Of a DNA stretch of 64,000 nt, positions 39,511 to 48,559 are shown one piece after another. The notes beneath the pieces are model-generated. The model did not search any database, had not been told where the DNA came from, and saw nothing but the letters and a program-made list of their open reading frames with translations. This stretch comes from an uncultured Paracoccaceae bacterium (GTDB taxonomy: Bacteria > Pseudomonadota > Alphaproteobacteria > Rhodobacterales > Rhodobacteraceae): NCBI GenBank assembly GCA_947503765.1, contig CANNFA010000004.1, positions 186,001 through 250,000 of the forward strand, read 5' to 3'. The position numbers and the translations under genes are program-made. Numbering within the stretch: the stretch's first letter is position 1; each line of letters begins with the position of its first letter.

Positions 39511-39569
39511 CATTTCAAGGCACTCGTTTTCCCGCCAACGCGGATTGGCGGCGGTGAGACGGGGCGTGC

Positions 39570-40631
39570 CTACACCCAGCCGCCAAGATTGTCGTCGATG
39601 ACTTCCGACAGCGCCGCGATGTGGGCGTCGTCGTCGTTCAGGCAGGGGATGTAGGTGAATTCCTCGCCGCCGGCCTCCTCGAAACTCTCCCGGATCTCCT
39701 CGTTGATCTCTTCCAGGGTTTCGATGCAATCGGCCGAGAATGCCGGTGCGATCACCGCGATCCGCTTCTTGCCCGCTTGTGCCAGCCGCGCGACTTCCTC
39801 GACGGTATAGGGTTTCAACCATTCCTCGGGACCGAAGAGAGACTGAAAGGTCGTGACCGCCTTGTCCTCGGCCCAGCCAAGCCGTTCGCGCAGCAGGCGC
39901 GTCGTCTTCTGGCACTGGCAATGGTAGGGGTCGCCTTTTTCCGTAAGATAGCGTTTCGGCAGCCCATGATAAGACGCGACGAGCACGTCGGGCTCATGGT
40001 GCAGCGTGGCATAGGCCCGCTCGACCGATTGCGCCAGCGCCGTGACATAGGAAGGCTGCTCGAAATAGGGTGCCACCGTGCGCACCGCCGGTTGCCAGTT
40101 CTCGTCCATCAGGGCGCGAAAGAACTGGTCGTTCGCGGTTGCCATCGTCGCCCCGGCATATTGCGGATAGAGCGGGAAGAACAGGATCTTGCGGCAGCCG
40201 TCGGCGATCATCCGGCGCACGACCGACGCGGTGGACGGGTTGCCGTAGCGCATGCAGTAATCGACCATCACCGCATCGCCGTACCGCGCCTGCATCGCTG
40301 CCGCGATCCTGGCGGTCTGCGCCTTGGTGATGGTGGCAAGCGGGCTTTCGTCCGCCTCCTCGTTCCAGATCGTCCTGTAGGCAGCGCCGGAGGTAAACGG
40401 CCGCTTTGCCAGGATCACCGATTGCAGGATCGGCTGCCACTTCCATTTCGGATAGTCGATGACCCGCTGATCCGACAGAAATTCGCTCAGATAGCGCCGC
40501 ATCGACCAGTAATCGGTCGCATCCGGCGTGCCGAGATTGGCGAGCAGCACGCCCACCTTGTCGGGCATCACGGCGGGATGGTCCGCCGGGGCGTGGGCGG
40601 GCCGAACGGCGCCCGAAGCGTTGTCTTTCAT
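39570..40631 (-). CDS. hemH: ferrochelatase
   Basis: HemH inserts iron into protoporphyrin IX. The 353-residue protein has VGVLLANLGTPDATDYWSMRRYL at the start, SYHGLPKRYLTEKGDPYHCQC with the catalytic histidine, and a conserved PAFSADCIETLEEI segment. The ATG at 40631 has GGGATCACC upstream. A later ATG (residue 22) is a possible alternative because the first 20 residues are not conserved. Confidence 0.96.
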   Translation of the reverse strand: MKDNASGAVRPAHAPADHPAVMPDKVGVLLANLGTPDATDYWSMRRYLSEFLSDQRVIDYPKWKWQPILQSVILAKRPFTSGAAYRTIWNEEADESPLATITKAQTARIAAAMQARYGDAVMVDYCMRYGNPSTASVVRRMIADGCRKILFFPLYPQYAGATMATANDQFFRALMDENWQPAVRTVAPYFEQPSYVTALAQSVERAYATLHHEPDVLVASYHGLPKRYLTEKGDPYHCQCQKTTRLLRERLGWAEDKAVTTFQSLFGPEEWLKPYTVEEVARLAQAGKKRIAVIAPAFSADCIETLEEINEEIRESFEEAGGEEFTYIPCLNDDDAHIAALSEVIDDNLGGWV

Positions 40632-40687
40632 GGTGATCCCGATTTTTCCTGATTTTGAGGCAGGAGATAACCGGAAAATCACCGGGG

Positions 40688-41530
40688 TCAATCGCGCCCC
40701 GGTGCCGCCCGGTCGTCAAGCGGCGTTTCCGTGGCGCCCAGCGCATCGGCAAGCCGGTGGGTGGCCGAGCCGGGGCGCAGCGGTTGCGGCTGATCCGGGC
40801 CGGGCGACCAGCCGGTCAGAACGATAGTCTCGAACGTGGCGCGGATGCGCCCGTCCGGCCCGGAAAATTCGGCGGCGTAGCGGTGCGCGGCCTCTGCCAG
40901 CACGCCCCGGCGGGTGAACCGGCGGGCGCGCGCCTGCATCGCGTTGACCTCTCCCATGGCGCGCAGATCGCGCATCAGGGCGAACGCATCCCGGTAGCTG
41001 ACGGTGCGGGCGAAGCTGTCTGCGACAGGCAGCGCGAAACCGGCACGCTGCATCAGCCCGCCAAGATCGCGGATCTCGGCCATCGGCAGCACCCGCGGCG
41101 ACAGCCCGCCGGTGACCGCCGCCTCTGCCTCGGCCAGGACGGCGCGCAGCTCTGCCAGGGTCTGGCCGCCGAACAGCACGGCCAGGAACAGCCCGTCAGG
41201 TTGCAGGGCGCGCCGCGCCTGTACCAGTTGGCCGACCGGATCGTCGGCCCAGTGCAGGCACAGATCGTGGATCACAAGATCGTGCGCGCCGGGTTCAAGC
41301 GCCAGGGTCTCGGTATCGGCCGCATACGTGGCAGCCGGGAAAAGGCTCCGCCACGCCTCGGGCCAGGGCGTGACGATCGCCGGCGTCGTAAACGATCTGT
41401 TAACCACATTCAGTCTTTCCTGAATCTCGTCCGCCGCCTCGTCGCGAAGAAAGGTCGCGGTCTGGCCGGATGCGTCGGCCCGCGCCCTTGCACGCAACAG
41501 CGCGGCGCGGTCGGTCAAGCGGGTGGTCAT
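40688..41530 (-). CDS. NDUFAF5-like SAM-dependent methyltransferase
   Basis: A 280-residue protein of the family that includes mitochondrial NDUFAF5, a complex I assembly hydroxylase. FLRDEAADEIQERLNVVNRSFTTPAIVTPWPEAWRSLFPAA and LVIHDLCLHWADDPVGQLVQARRALQPDGLFLAVLFGGQTLAELR match the family. The usual glycine-rich SAM motif I is missing between them, so methyl transfer activity is uncertain. It lies between hemH and the divergent comF. Confidence 0.8.
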   Translation of the reverse strand: MTTRLTDRAALLRARARADASGQTATFLRDEAADEIQERLNVVNRSFTTPAIVTPWPEAWRSLFPAATYAADTETLALEPGAHDLVIHDLCLHWADDPVGQLVQARRALQPDGLFLAVLFGGQTLAELRAVLAEAEAAVTGGLSPRVLPMAEIRDLGGLMQRAGFALPVADSFARTVSYRDAFALMRDLRAMGEVNAMQARARRFTRRGVLAEAAHRYAAEFSGPDGRIRATFETIVLTGWSPGPDQPQPLRPGSATHRLADALGATETPLDDRAAPGRD

Positions 41531-41580
41531 CGGATCGTCACCTTCATTCTGCTTCGCGTATCTAGAAGGGCACCGCCGGA

Positions 41581-42297
41581 ATGCAAAGCCTGCTGCGCCT
41601 CGCCTTTCCGCCGCAATGCGTCAGTTGCGGATCGCTTGTCGACCAGGAATTCGGCCTGTGCGGTGCCTGCTGGCGCGACACGCATTTCATTGCGGGCCTG
41701 GCCTGCCACCAATGCGGCACGCCGCTGCCGGGCAGCGATGCAGGGGAAAGCGCCGTCTGCGACGATTGCATCGCCATTGCGCGGCCATGGCGCCGCGGAC
41801 GCGCGGTGCTGGTCTACCGCGACAATGCGCGGCGGCTGGTGCTGGCGCTGAAACATGGCGACCGGATGGATCTCGTCCGCCCCGCGGCACGCTGGATGGC
41901 GGCAGCGGCGATGCCTTGGATCGAGGAAGACAGCGTGATCGTGCCGGTTCCGGCGCATTTCACCCGTATGCTGCGGCGCCGATACAACCAGGCAGCGGCG
42001 CTGGGCCTTGCGCTGGCGCGGATCACCGGGCGGCCCTGCCTTCCCGACCTTCTGTGCCGCGCGCGGCGGACCCGGATTCAGGACGGTATGAGCCGCGAGG
42101 ACCGGTTCCGCAACCTTTCCGGCGCAATCCATCCCGCGCGGGCCGCCAGCGGCCGGCTGGCCGGGCGCGCCGTGCTGCTGGTCGACGATGTGATGACCTC
42201 GGGCGCGACGCTGGCCGCGGCGACCGAGGCAGCCCGCGCGGCCGGCGCGCGAGAGGTCGACGTCCTGGTACTGGCGCGCGTTGCCAAGGATGCCTAA
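41581..42297 (+). CDS. comF: ComF-family phosphoribosyltransferase-like protein
   Basis: A 238-residue ComF protein. Zinc-ribbon cysteines are CVSCG, CGAC, CHQCG and CDDC in the first 60 residues. The PRTase-like motif is AVLLVDDVMTSGATLAAATEAARAAGA near the C-terminus. ComF is needed for DNA uptake in naturally competent bacteria. In this group its biochemical role is not known, and no other competence gene is in the window. Confidence 0.93.
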   Translation: MQSLLRLAFPPQCVSCGSLVDQEFGLCGACWRDTHFIAGLACHQCGTPLPGSDAGESAVCDDCIAIARPWRRGRAVLVYRDNARRLVLALKHGDRMDLVRPAARWMAAAAMPWIEEDSVIVPVPAHFTRMLRRRYNQAAALGLALARITGRPCLPDLLCRARRTRIQDGMSREDRFRNLSGAIHPARAASGRLAGRAVLLVDDVMTSGATLAAATEAARAAGAREVDVLVLARVAKDA

Positions 42298-42336
42298 ATC
42301 CCTATGGTCTGACGCGAACCTGAAGGACGCCATCCG

Positions 42337-42597
42337 ATGCAGCCGGTCGAAATCTACACAACCCCGCTTTGCGGTTTCTGTCACGCGGCCAAGCGGCTGC
42401 TGAAAAAGAAGGGCGTCGCCTTTTCGGAAACCGACGTGTCGCGCGATCGCGAACAGCGGCAGGCGATGATGCGCCGCGCGAACGGGCGCCACACGGTGCC
42501 GCAGATCTTTGTCGACGGTGTGCATGTGGGCGGCTGTGACGAGCTTCTTGCGCTGGACCGCGCGGGCAAGCTTGACCCGATGCTTGCAGGACCGTGA
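42337..42597 (+). CDS. grxC: glutaredoxin 3
   Basis: An 86-residue glutaredoxin. The active site is CGFC at residues 12-15 (commonly CPYC in this class), followed by the glutathione-binding HTVPQIFVDGVHVGGCDEL with its cis-proline. Small redox protein that reduces disulphides with glutathione. Its stop codon overlaps the GTG start of the nitrilase gene (GTGA). Confidence 0.95.
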   Translation: MQPVEIYTTPLCGFCHAAKRLLKKKGVAFSETDVSRDREQRQAMMRRANGRHTVPQIFVDGVHVGGCDELLALDRAGKLDPMLAGP

Positions 42598-43427
42598 AGG
42601 TCGCGCTGATCCAGATGACCGCCTCGGACGATCCGGCGGCGAATCTTCCGCATACGCGGCAGCAGGTGGCCGAGGCCGCGGGTGCCGGCGCGGATCTGAT
42701 CCTGACACCCGAGGTGACGAATTGCGTGTCGTCCAGCCGCACGCGCCAGCAGGAGGTGTTGCGCCCCGAGGCGGAGGACCGGACGCTTGCCGCCCTGCGC
42801 GAGGATGCCGCGCGGCTTGGCGTGTGGCTGAACATCGGCTCGCTCGCGGTCAAGACAGACGATCCGGGCGGGCGGTTCGCGAACCGGTCGTTCCTGATCG
42901 GCCCCGATGGCCATATCGCCGCGCGCTACGACAAGATCCACATGTTCGACGTCACGCTGTCGGACACCGAAAGCTACCGCGAATCCGCCGGCTACCGGCC
43001 CGGCGAACAGGCGGTTCTGGCACGCACACCGCTGGGCGCGATCGGGCTGACCGTCTGCTACGATATCCGCTTTCCCGCGCTCTACCGCGCTTTGGCGCAG
43101 GCCGGGGCGGATATTCTCCTGGCTCCGTCCGCCTTTTCCCCCGTTACAGGCGCCCCGCATTGGGAGCCGCTGCTACGGGCGCGGGCAATCGAAACGGGGT
43201 GTTTTATCCTCGCCGCCGCGCAATGCGGGACGCATGCCGCCGCCCGCGGCAAGGCGCGCCGCACCTGGGGACATTCGATGGCGGTATCGCCCTGGGGCGA
43301 GGTTCTGGCCGATGCCGGTGCCGCGCCGGGGCTGAGCCTGGTCGAGATCGAGCTTGCGGCGGTGCGCCAGGCGCGGTCAAAGGTGCCGTCGCTCGACCAC
43401 GACCGCCGCTTCGGTCCGCCGCGATGA
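42594..43427 (+). CDS. carbon-nitrogen hydrolase (nitrilase superfamily)
   Basis: A 277-residue Nit-type amidase. The catalytic triad is Glu40 in LTPEVTN, Lys114 in YDKIHMFDV and Cys155 in TVCYDIRFP. The spacing and the RFPALYRAL motif match the Nit1/Nit2 branch, whose members act on deaminated glutathione or omega-amides. It starts with GTG overlapping the grxC stop and its own stop overlaps marR, so three genes are translationally coupled. Confidence 0.9.
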   Translation: MKVALIQMTASDDPAANLPHTRQQVAEAAGAGADLILTPEVTNCVSSSRTRQQEVLRPEAEDRTLAALREDAARLGVWLNIGSLAVKTDDPGGRFANRSFLIGPDGHIAARYDKIHMFDVTLSDTESYRESAGYRPGEQAVLARTPLGAIGLTVCYDIRFPALYRALAQAGADILLAPSAFSPVTGAPHWEPLLRARAIETGCFILAAAQCGTHAAARGKARRTWGHSMAVSPWGEVLADAGAAPGLSLVEIELAAVRQARSKVPSLDHDRRFGPPR

Positions 43428-43867
43428 GCGAGATCGACGAGAACCTGTCCGTGGCCCTGTTCAGCGAGCTGTTCATGGCCGACCAGCTGGCCCGCGCCAA
43501 GCTGGTACGGGTGCTGCCGAAGGGCATGGAAATCAGCCATTTCTCGGTGTTGAATCACCTCGCCAAGTCGCGGGCTGAGAAGACGCCCGGACAGCTGGCA
43601 CGGGCGTTCCACGTCACCCGCGGCGCGATGACCAACACCCTGAACAAGCTGGCCTGGGCGGGGTACGTCCATATCCGGCCCGACTGGGACGATGCGCGGC
43701 GCAAGTTCGTGGCGATCAGTCCGGCGGGACGGCGTGCCTGCGAAGAAGCGTTCCAGGCGATCGCCCATGTGGTGACCGAGGTGGTGGCCGAGATCGGGGT
43801 GGAGCGGGTCCGCGCCGCATTGCCCGTGCTGCGCGAGGTGCGCGCGCGGCTGGGCGAGGAAGAATAG
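43424..43867 (+). CDS. MarR-family transcriptional regulator
   Basis: A 147-residue winged-helix protein. EISHFSVLNHLAKSRAEKTPGQLARAFHVTRGAMTNTLNKLAWAGYVHIRPDWDDARRKFVAISPAG shows the recognition helix and the wing with Asp-Arg contacts. Ligand and targets are unknown. It is coupled to the nitrilase gene by ATGA overlap, which hints at a shared stress or redox theme with grxC but does not prove it. Confidence 0.92.
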   Translation: MSEIDENLSVALFSELFMADQLARAKLVRVLPKGMEISHFSVLNHLAKSRAEKTPGQLARAFHVTRGAMTNTLNKLAWAGYVHIRPDWDDARRKFVAISPAGRRACEEAFQAIAHVVTEVVAEIGVERVRAALPVLREVRARLGEEE

Positions 43868-43877
43868 CCGCGCCGCC

Positions 43878-44639
43878 CTATTCGGTTTCCGCCGGCAGGA
43901 CGCTGGTGGTGACGTAGTTCACCGACAGGTCGCGCTCCGAGATCGACCACGACCACAGCACCGGGTTGAACACGAACCCCTTGCGGTCCACCGGCTCCAG
44001 CCCCGCGCCGCGCAGCAGGTCGAACAATTCATCGGGGGTGATGAATTTCGACCATTGGTGCGTGCCCTTGGGCAGCCAGCGCATCACGTGCTCGGCCCCG
44101 ACGATGGCCATGACATAGCTTTTCGGGTTCCGGTTCAGGGTGGAGCAGACCATGACCCCGCCGGGTTTCAGGAGCCGCCGGCAAGCGGTCAGATAGGCCA
44201 GCGGGTCGGACACATGCTCGACCACCTCCATGTTCAGCACCGCGTCGAACTTTTCCCCGGCGGCGGCCATCGCCTCGGCCGTGGTGTGGCGATAGTCGAT
44301 GTCGAGCCCGGATTGTTCCGCATGAAGCCGCGCCACCGGGATGTTCCGCTCCGCCGCGTCGGCGCCCACCACCTCCGCCCCGAGCCGCGCCATCGGCTCC
44401 GACAGCAGCCCGCCGCCGCAGCCGATATCGAGGATCCGCAACCCCGCGAACGGCCGTTCCGCACGCAGATCGCGTCCATGTTCGGCGGCGATCTGCGCGG
44501 TGATGTAGTCCAGCCGAACCGGGTTCATCATGTGCAGCGGCTTGAACTTGCCCGCGGGATCCCACCATTCGGCGGCCATCGCCTGGAATTTCTCGATTTC
44601 CGCGGGGTCGATGGTGGACGTGTCGGGGCTGCCGGGCAT
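43878..44639 (-). CDS. ubiG: ubiquinone biosynthesis O-methyltransferase UbiG
   Basis: UbiG carries out both O-methylations in ubiquinone synthesis. The 253-residue protein has [26 protein letters not shown] as SAM motif I and [26 protein letters not shown] as motifs II-III. The membrane-binding region and [19 protein letters not shown] near the C-terminus match the family. It is divergent from the proline iminopeptidase gene. Confidence 0.96.
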   Translation of the reverse strand: MPGSPDTSTIDPAEIEKFQAMAAEWWDPAGKFKPLHMMNPVRLDYITAQIAAEHGRDLRAERPFAGLRILDIGCGGGLLSEPMARLGAEVVGADAAERNIPVARLHAEQSGLDIDYRHTTAEAMAAAGEKFDAVLNMEVVEHVSDPLAYLTACRRLLKPGGVMVCSTLNRNPKSYVMAIVGAEHVMRWLPKGTHQWSKFITPDELFDLLRGAGLEPVDRKGFVFNPVLWSWSISERDLSVNYVTTSVLPAETE

Positions 44640-44699
44640 ACCATTACCTCTGTAAAAAGTCTCGTGGCGGGTTCTGCACGGGACCTATATAGGGTGCTT

Positions 44700-45704
44700 A
44701 TGGACAAGGTCGCGGGGCAAAGAAAGAGCAGCCAGTACCTCTATCCGCCGATCGACCCGTTCGATCAGCGCATGATGGAGACCGGCGAAGGACACCGCAT
44801 CTATGTGGAACAGTGCGGCAACCCGGACGGCATCCCGGTGGTGGTTCTGCATGGCGGCCCCGGCGGCGGGTGCAGCCCGGCGATGCGGCGGTACTTCGAT
44901 CCCGGCATCTACCGGATCGTGCTGTTCGATCAGCGTGGCTGCGGCCGCTCGCGGCCCCATGCGAGTGTCGAGGCCAACACGACCTGGCATCTCGTGCACG
45001 ACATCGAGGCGATTCGCGCGGCTCTAGACATCGACAGTTGGGCGGTGTTCGGCGGATCCTGGGGCGCGACGCTGGCGCTGGTCTATGCCGAGACCCATCC
45101 CGAGCGGACGGCGGCGCTGATCCTGCGCGGCGTGTTCCTGATGACGCAGGCAGAGTTGAGCTGGTTCTACGGCGGCGGGGTTGCGCGGTTCTTTCCCGAA
45201 CTCTGGGCGCGGTTTTCCGGCATTCTGCCCGAGGCCGAGCGCGGCGATATGATCGGCGCCTATCACCGCCGGCTGTTTTCCGGCGATCTGATGACCGAAA
45301 CCCGGTTCGCGAGGGCCTGGACCGCATGGGAGAACGCGCTCGCCTCCATAGAGACCGACGGCATGGGCGGCGATGCGCCAGCAGAATACGCCCGCGCCTT
45401 TGCCCGGCTCGAGAACCACTATTTCAGCCATGCCGGGTTCCTTGGCGAGGATGAGCAGATCCTGACCCGCGCGGATCGTCTGCGCGGAATTCCGGGGTAC
45501 ATCGTGCAGGGGCGGTTCGACATGATCTGTCCGCCCTACTCGGCCTACGCCCTGCACGAGGCATGGCCCGGATCGGACCTGAGGATGATCGGCAAGGCCG
45601 GGCACGCCCTGTCAGAGCCGGGGATCAGCGCCGAACTTGTGCGGATCATGGACGCGCTGCGCCACGACGCCGCCCTGCGGGCCCTGTCGCCGGTACTGCT
45701 GTAA
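44700..45704 (+). CDS. pip: proline iminopeptidase
   Basis: A 334-residue alpha/beta hydrolase that removes N-terminal proline from peptides. HGGPGGGCSP forms the oxyanion hole; FGGSWGATLAL has nucleophile Ser120; the Asp in QGRFDMICPP and the His in GKAGHALSEPG complete the triad. WENALASIE and the cap domain match prolyl aminopeptidases. The ATG at 44700 has AGGG five bases upstream; the open frame extends far upstream across the ubiG promoter, so that extension was rejected. Confidence 0.94.
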   Translation: MDKVAGQRKSSQYLYPPIDPFDQRMMETGEGHRIYVEQCGNPDGIPVVVLHGGPGGGCSPAMRRYFDPGIYRIVLFDQRGCGRSRPHASVEANTTWHLVHDIEAIRAALDIDSWAVFGGSWGATLALVYAETHPERTAALILRGVFLMTQAELSWFYGGGVARFFPELWARFSGILPEAERGDMIGAYHRRLFSGDLMTETRFARAWTAWENALASIETDGMGGDAPAEYARAFARLENHYFSHAGFLGEDEQILTRADRLRGIPGYIVQGRFDMICPPYSAYALHEAWPGSDLRMIGKAGHALSEPGISAELVRIMDALRHDAALRALSPVLL

Positions 45705-45716
45705 AACTAGGCGTAC

Positions 45717-45745
45717 TTGACTGATTATATCATATTCGCTATATA
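45717..45745 (+). promoter_or_regulatory. promoter of the toxin-antitoxin pair
   Basis: TTGACT at 45717-45722 is followed by exactly 17 bases and TATATA at 45740-45745. Transcription would start at about 45752, which is the first base of the toxin ATG. The toxin mRNA may therefore be leaderless; no ribosome-binding site is visible before the ATG. Confidence 0.6.
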
Positions 45746-45753
45746 GCGGATAT
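45732..45753. promoter_or_regulatory. near-perfect 22-bp palindromic operator of the toxin-antitoxin pair
   Basis: The 22 bases are a palindrome with one mismatched pair (20 of 22 positions), centred on CGCTATATAGCG. It covers the -10 box and reaches into the start codon, the position expected for autorepression by the antitoxin or toxin-antitoxin complex. Confidence 0.7.
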
Positions 45754-46075
45754 GAGATGGACGGTGGAGACGCTCGATAGTGTCGATGACGAAATCGAGG
45801 CGCTTCCGCCCCGCTTGCAGGCTCGCCTGATCCGCCTTCTGGAAATGGTCGAGGCTGTCGGTCTGGAGCAATTGCGAGAGCCGCATGTCAAGCATCTGGA
45901 CGGCAAGTTGTGGGAATTGCGGGCAAAGGCGGCCGAAGGCATTGCACGGGGTATCTATGTCACGGTTTCAGGCCGGCGTGTGGTGGTATTGCACGTTTTC
46001 GTCAAGAAATCCCGAAAAACCCCGCCGCAAGCAATCGCGACGGCCATGGAACGGATGAAGCAGGTGGACCGATGA
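45752..46075 (+). CDS. type II toxin, RelE/ParE superfamily (phage Gp49-like/HigB)
   Basis: A 107-residue basic protein. The pattern LPPRLQARLIRLLEMVEAVGL, then EPHVKHLDGKLWELRAKAAEGIARGIYVTVSGRRVVVLHVFVKKSRKTPPQAIATAMERM, is typical of the Gp49-like HigB group. The conserved LWELR and the FVKKSRKTPP tail contribute the usual RNase surface of RelE-type mRNA interferases. It overlaps the antitoxin by four bases (ATGA). The toxin-first order is usual for this HigB type. Confidence 0.9.
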   Translation: MRWTVETLDSVDDEIEALPPRLQARLIRLLEMVEAVGLEQLREPHVKHLDGKLWELRAKAAEGIARGIYVTVSGRRVVVLHVFVKKSRKTPPQAIATAMERMKQVDR

Positions 46076-46350
46076 CGAAGTTGGCGGATCTCAAGAAACG
46101 GCTGATGGAGAATCCCGAATTCAGGGACGAATATGCGGCAGCCGATGCCGAGCTTGCCCTTGTCGAGGAACTGGTCAGGGCGCGTGCCAAGGCAAAGCTG
46201 ACACAGGCCGAACTGGCTGAGCGGATTGGCACGACGCAATCGGCGGTCGCGCGGCTGGAAGGTGGAAAAGTATCACCGTCGATCGCGACGCTCCGGCGCT
46301 ACGCAGAGGCGACGGGAAGCCGACTTTGCGTGAGCCTGGAGTGCGGATGA
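46072..46350 (+). CDS. type II antitoxin, XRE-family helix-turn-helix
   Basis: A 92-residue protein with an XRE HTH in the C-terminal two thirds: RAKAKLTQAELAERIGTTQSAVARLEGGKVSPSIATLRRYAEATGSRL. The N-terminal MTKLADLKKRLMENPEFRDEYAAADAELALVEELVRAR is typical for antitoxins of HigB/Gp49 partners. It should neutralise the toxin and bind the operator upstream. Confidence 0.92.
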   Translation: MTKLADLKKRLMENPEFRDEYAAADAELALVEELVRARAKAKLTQAELAERIGTTQSAVARLEGGKVSPSIATLRRYAEATGSRLCVSLECG

Positions 46351-46448
46351 CATCTCCGCGCTTTCGGGCGCCCGGACTTGCCGCAGGACACAAGACTTTT
46401 CGTGTGAACACGTTTCGTTGAGTCTGCATCGATCCTAGATCGCCAAGC

Positions 46449-46816
46449 AAAGAAGCGGCGGGGCTTTTGCGCCCGGTTTTGAAGATCATCGACGATGCGG
46501 TGACCAGCGCGCTGGGTCAACTGGTGGCCGAAGGCATCCTGAAACTGCGGGCGCGGCATCGGGGTGATCTGGGTCCGACATGTTCATCAGCCAGGATCCG
46601 GCGACCGCCCGGGCGACTGCCAACGAAGTTGTGGCGATGAGGGACGGCCGCGTGGTAGAACAGGGGCCGAAGGCGGACATGTTCCGCCCGGCGCACCACG
46701 CCCATACCGACCTGCCGGTCAGTTCGGTGCCCCGGATGGGCCGTGGCCGGCTGTCGCATCCGCTGGCGGAACGGGCCGCGGTCAACATTGGCGACGCCGC
46801 GGCAGGAAAGGCATGA
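46449..46816 (+). pseudogene. remnant of a dipeptide/oligopeptide ABC transporter ATPase (DppF/OppF-like C-terminal half)
   Basis: Two frames together spell the C-terminal half of a family ATPase. In frame from 46449 the sequence reads ...LLRPVLKIIDDAVTSALGQLVAEGILKL, the remains of Walker B and the D-loop (normally CDEVTSALD). A frameshift near 46575 then moves to the frame giving MFISQDPATARATANEVVAMRDGRVVEQGP and the TDLPVSSVP tail. The H-loop histidine of ISHD has become Gln (ISQD). The whole N-terminal half with Walker A is missing, so the gene is broken by truncation, frameshift and lost residues. It precedes a solute-binding protein gene of the matching transporter type. Confidence 0.82.
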
Positions 46817-46882
46817 GCCGGGACCGCCGATGCGGGGCGCAAGGCCCTGCACGGGACGAAGAACGACAGGGGAGAACGACAT

Positions 46883-48427
46883 TTGGCACGTTTCTCGAGA
46901 CGCGGATTGCTTCGCACCGGTGCCGCGGCCGGGGTGTTGGCGGCAACCGGCTTTCCGCTGAGCGCCCAGCCCAAGCGCGGCGGCCGATTGCGGATGGGGC
47001 TGAACGGCGCGAACACCGCTGACAGCTGGGATGGAAGAACGCATTCCGACATCTTCATGGTGTCCAGCGGCCAGGGTGCGGTGTTCGACACGCTGACCGT
47101 CGTTGGCGCCGACGGAACGCTGGAGGGCGAGCTTGCGGAAAGCTGGGACGGCTCCTCGGACGCCAGGACCTGGACGATCACCCTGCGCAAGGGCGTGACC
47201 TTCCACAACGGCAAGGCGTTCGGTGCCGACGACGTGATCGCGTCGCTCAAGCTGCATGTCGGCGAGGGTGTGAAATCGGCGGCCAGGTCGATCGTCGACT
47301 CCATCGCCGAGATGACCAAACTGACAGACCACCAGGTCCAGTTCGTGCTGGACGAGGGCAATGCGGACTTTCCCTATCTTCTGGCCGATTATCATCTGCT
47401 GATCTATCCGGCCGGCCAGATCGACGAGGCCATCGCGAAGGGTATCGGCACCGGGCTCTACCGCGTCGTGAGCTTCGATCCGGGCGTGCGCTTTGTCGGC
47501 AAGCGGGTGGACAGCCACTACAAGGACGGCAAGTTCGGCTGGTTCGACGAGATCGAGATCATTGCGATCAACGATCTGACCGCGCGGATGAACGCTCTGC
47601 TGTCCGGGCAGGTCGATGTCATCAACGACCCGGACTTCAAGACCGAATCGCTGCTTGATGCCAACCCGAACACCGAGCTGTTCGAGGTGGCCGGCAACCA
47701 GCAATACACCTTCCCGATGCTGCGCGACGTTGCCCCGTTCGACGACAACGACGTGCGCATGGCGTTCAAGCATGCCGTGAACCGCCAGGAAATGGTGGAC
47801 AAGATCCTGCACGGGCACGGCCGTGTCGGAAATGACAGCCCGATCGGCCCCGCGAACCAGTATTTCCACGCCGACATGGAACAGACGGCCTATGACCTGG
47901 ACAAGGCGAAGTTCCATCTGAAACAGGCCGGGATGAAAGGTCTGACGGTCGATCTGTCGGTGTCCGACGCCGCCTTCACCGGCGCGGTCGATGCGGTGCA
48001 GCTGTACCAGGCGTCGGCCAAGGCGGCCGGGATCACCATCAACCTCGTGCAGGAACCGGCCGACGGCTATTGGTCGAACGTGTGGCAAAAGAAACCGTGG
48101 TGCGCCTGCCACTGGTCGGGCCGCGCCACCGAGGATCTGATGTTCTCGGTCGCCGATACCAGGGACGCGCCGTGGAACGACACGCATTTCCATGACGATC
48201 GTTTCGAGAAACTGCTGATCGAGGGACGCACGACATTCGACAGTGACAAGCGCCGGCAGATCTACCACGAAATTCAGCAGATGGTGCATGACCAGGGCGG
48301 TCTCGTCTTGCCGATGTTCGCCAATTTCGCCGGGGCAAAGTCAAGCAAGGTGACGAATTCCGGCACCATCGGGAACGTCTACAAGGTCGATAACGGCCGT
48401 GTCGCCGAACGGTGGTGGATGGCCTAG
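46883..48427 (+). CDS. family 5 ABC transporter substrate-binding protein (peptide/nickel type), orphan
   Basis: A 514-residue periplasmic binding protein with a Tat signal (SRRGLLRTGAAAGVLAATGFPLSA). Family 5 motifs include VFDTLTVVGADGTLEGELAESWDGSSDARTWTITLRKGVTFHNGKAF and MLRDVAPFDDNDVRMAFKHAVNRQEMVDKILHGHG. It starts at TTG 46883 with GGGGAG about eight bases upstream. The reading frame is intact, but no permease genes are here and the ATPase upstream is decayed. It may be a remnant or may serve a transporter elsewhere. Confidence 0.9.
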   Translation: MARFSRRGLLRTGAAAGVLAATGFPLSAQPKRGGRLRMGLNGANTADSWDGRTHSDIFMVSSGQGAVFDTLTVVGADGTLEGELAESWDGSSDARTWTITLRKGVTFHNGKAFGADDVIASLKLHVGEGVKSAARSIVDSIAEMTKLTDHQVQFVLDEGNADFPYLLADYHLLIYPAGQIDEAIAKGIGTGLYRVVSFDPGVRFVGKRVDSHYKDGKFGWFDEIEIIAINDLTARMNALLSGQVDVINDPDFKTESLLDANPNTELFEVAGNQQYTFPMLRDVAPFDDNDVRMAFKHAVNRQEMVDKILHGHGRVGNDSPIGPANQYFHADMEQTAYDLDKAKFHLKQAGMKGLTVDLSVSDAAFTGAVDAVQLYQASAKAAGITINLVQEPADGYWSNVWQKKPWCACHWSGRATEDLMFSVADTRDAPWNDTHFHDDRFEKLLIEGRTTFDSDKRRQIYHEIQQMVHDQGGLVLPMFANFAGAKSSKVTNSGTIGNVYKVDNGRVAERWWMA

Positions 48428-48559
48428 GCCCTGACAAGCGGGCCGCGCGGCCCGGCGCGCCGCCGCTTGGCGAGGCGTCTTCGGGCGCCGCGAATTGATC
48501 TTTCGCCCGGCGCCGCATACCTGAAGGCAACGGATATTCACTCAGACAAGGGAACGCAC

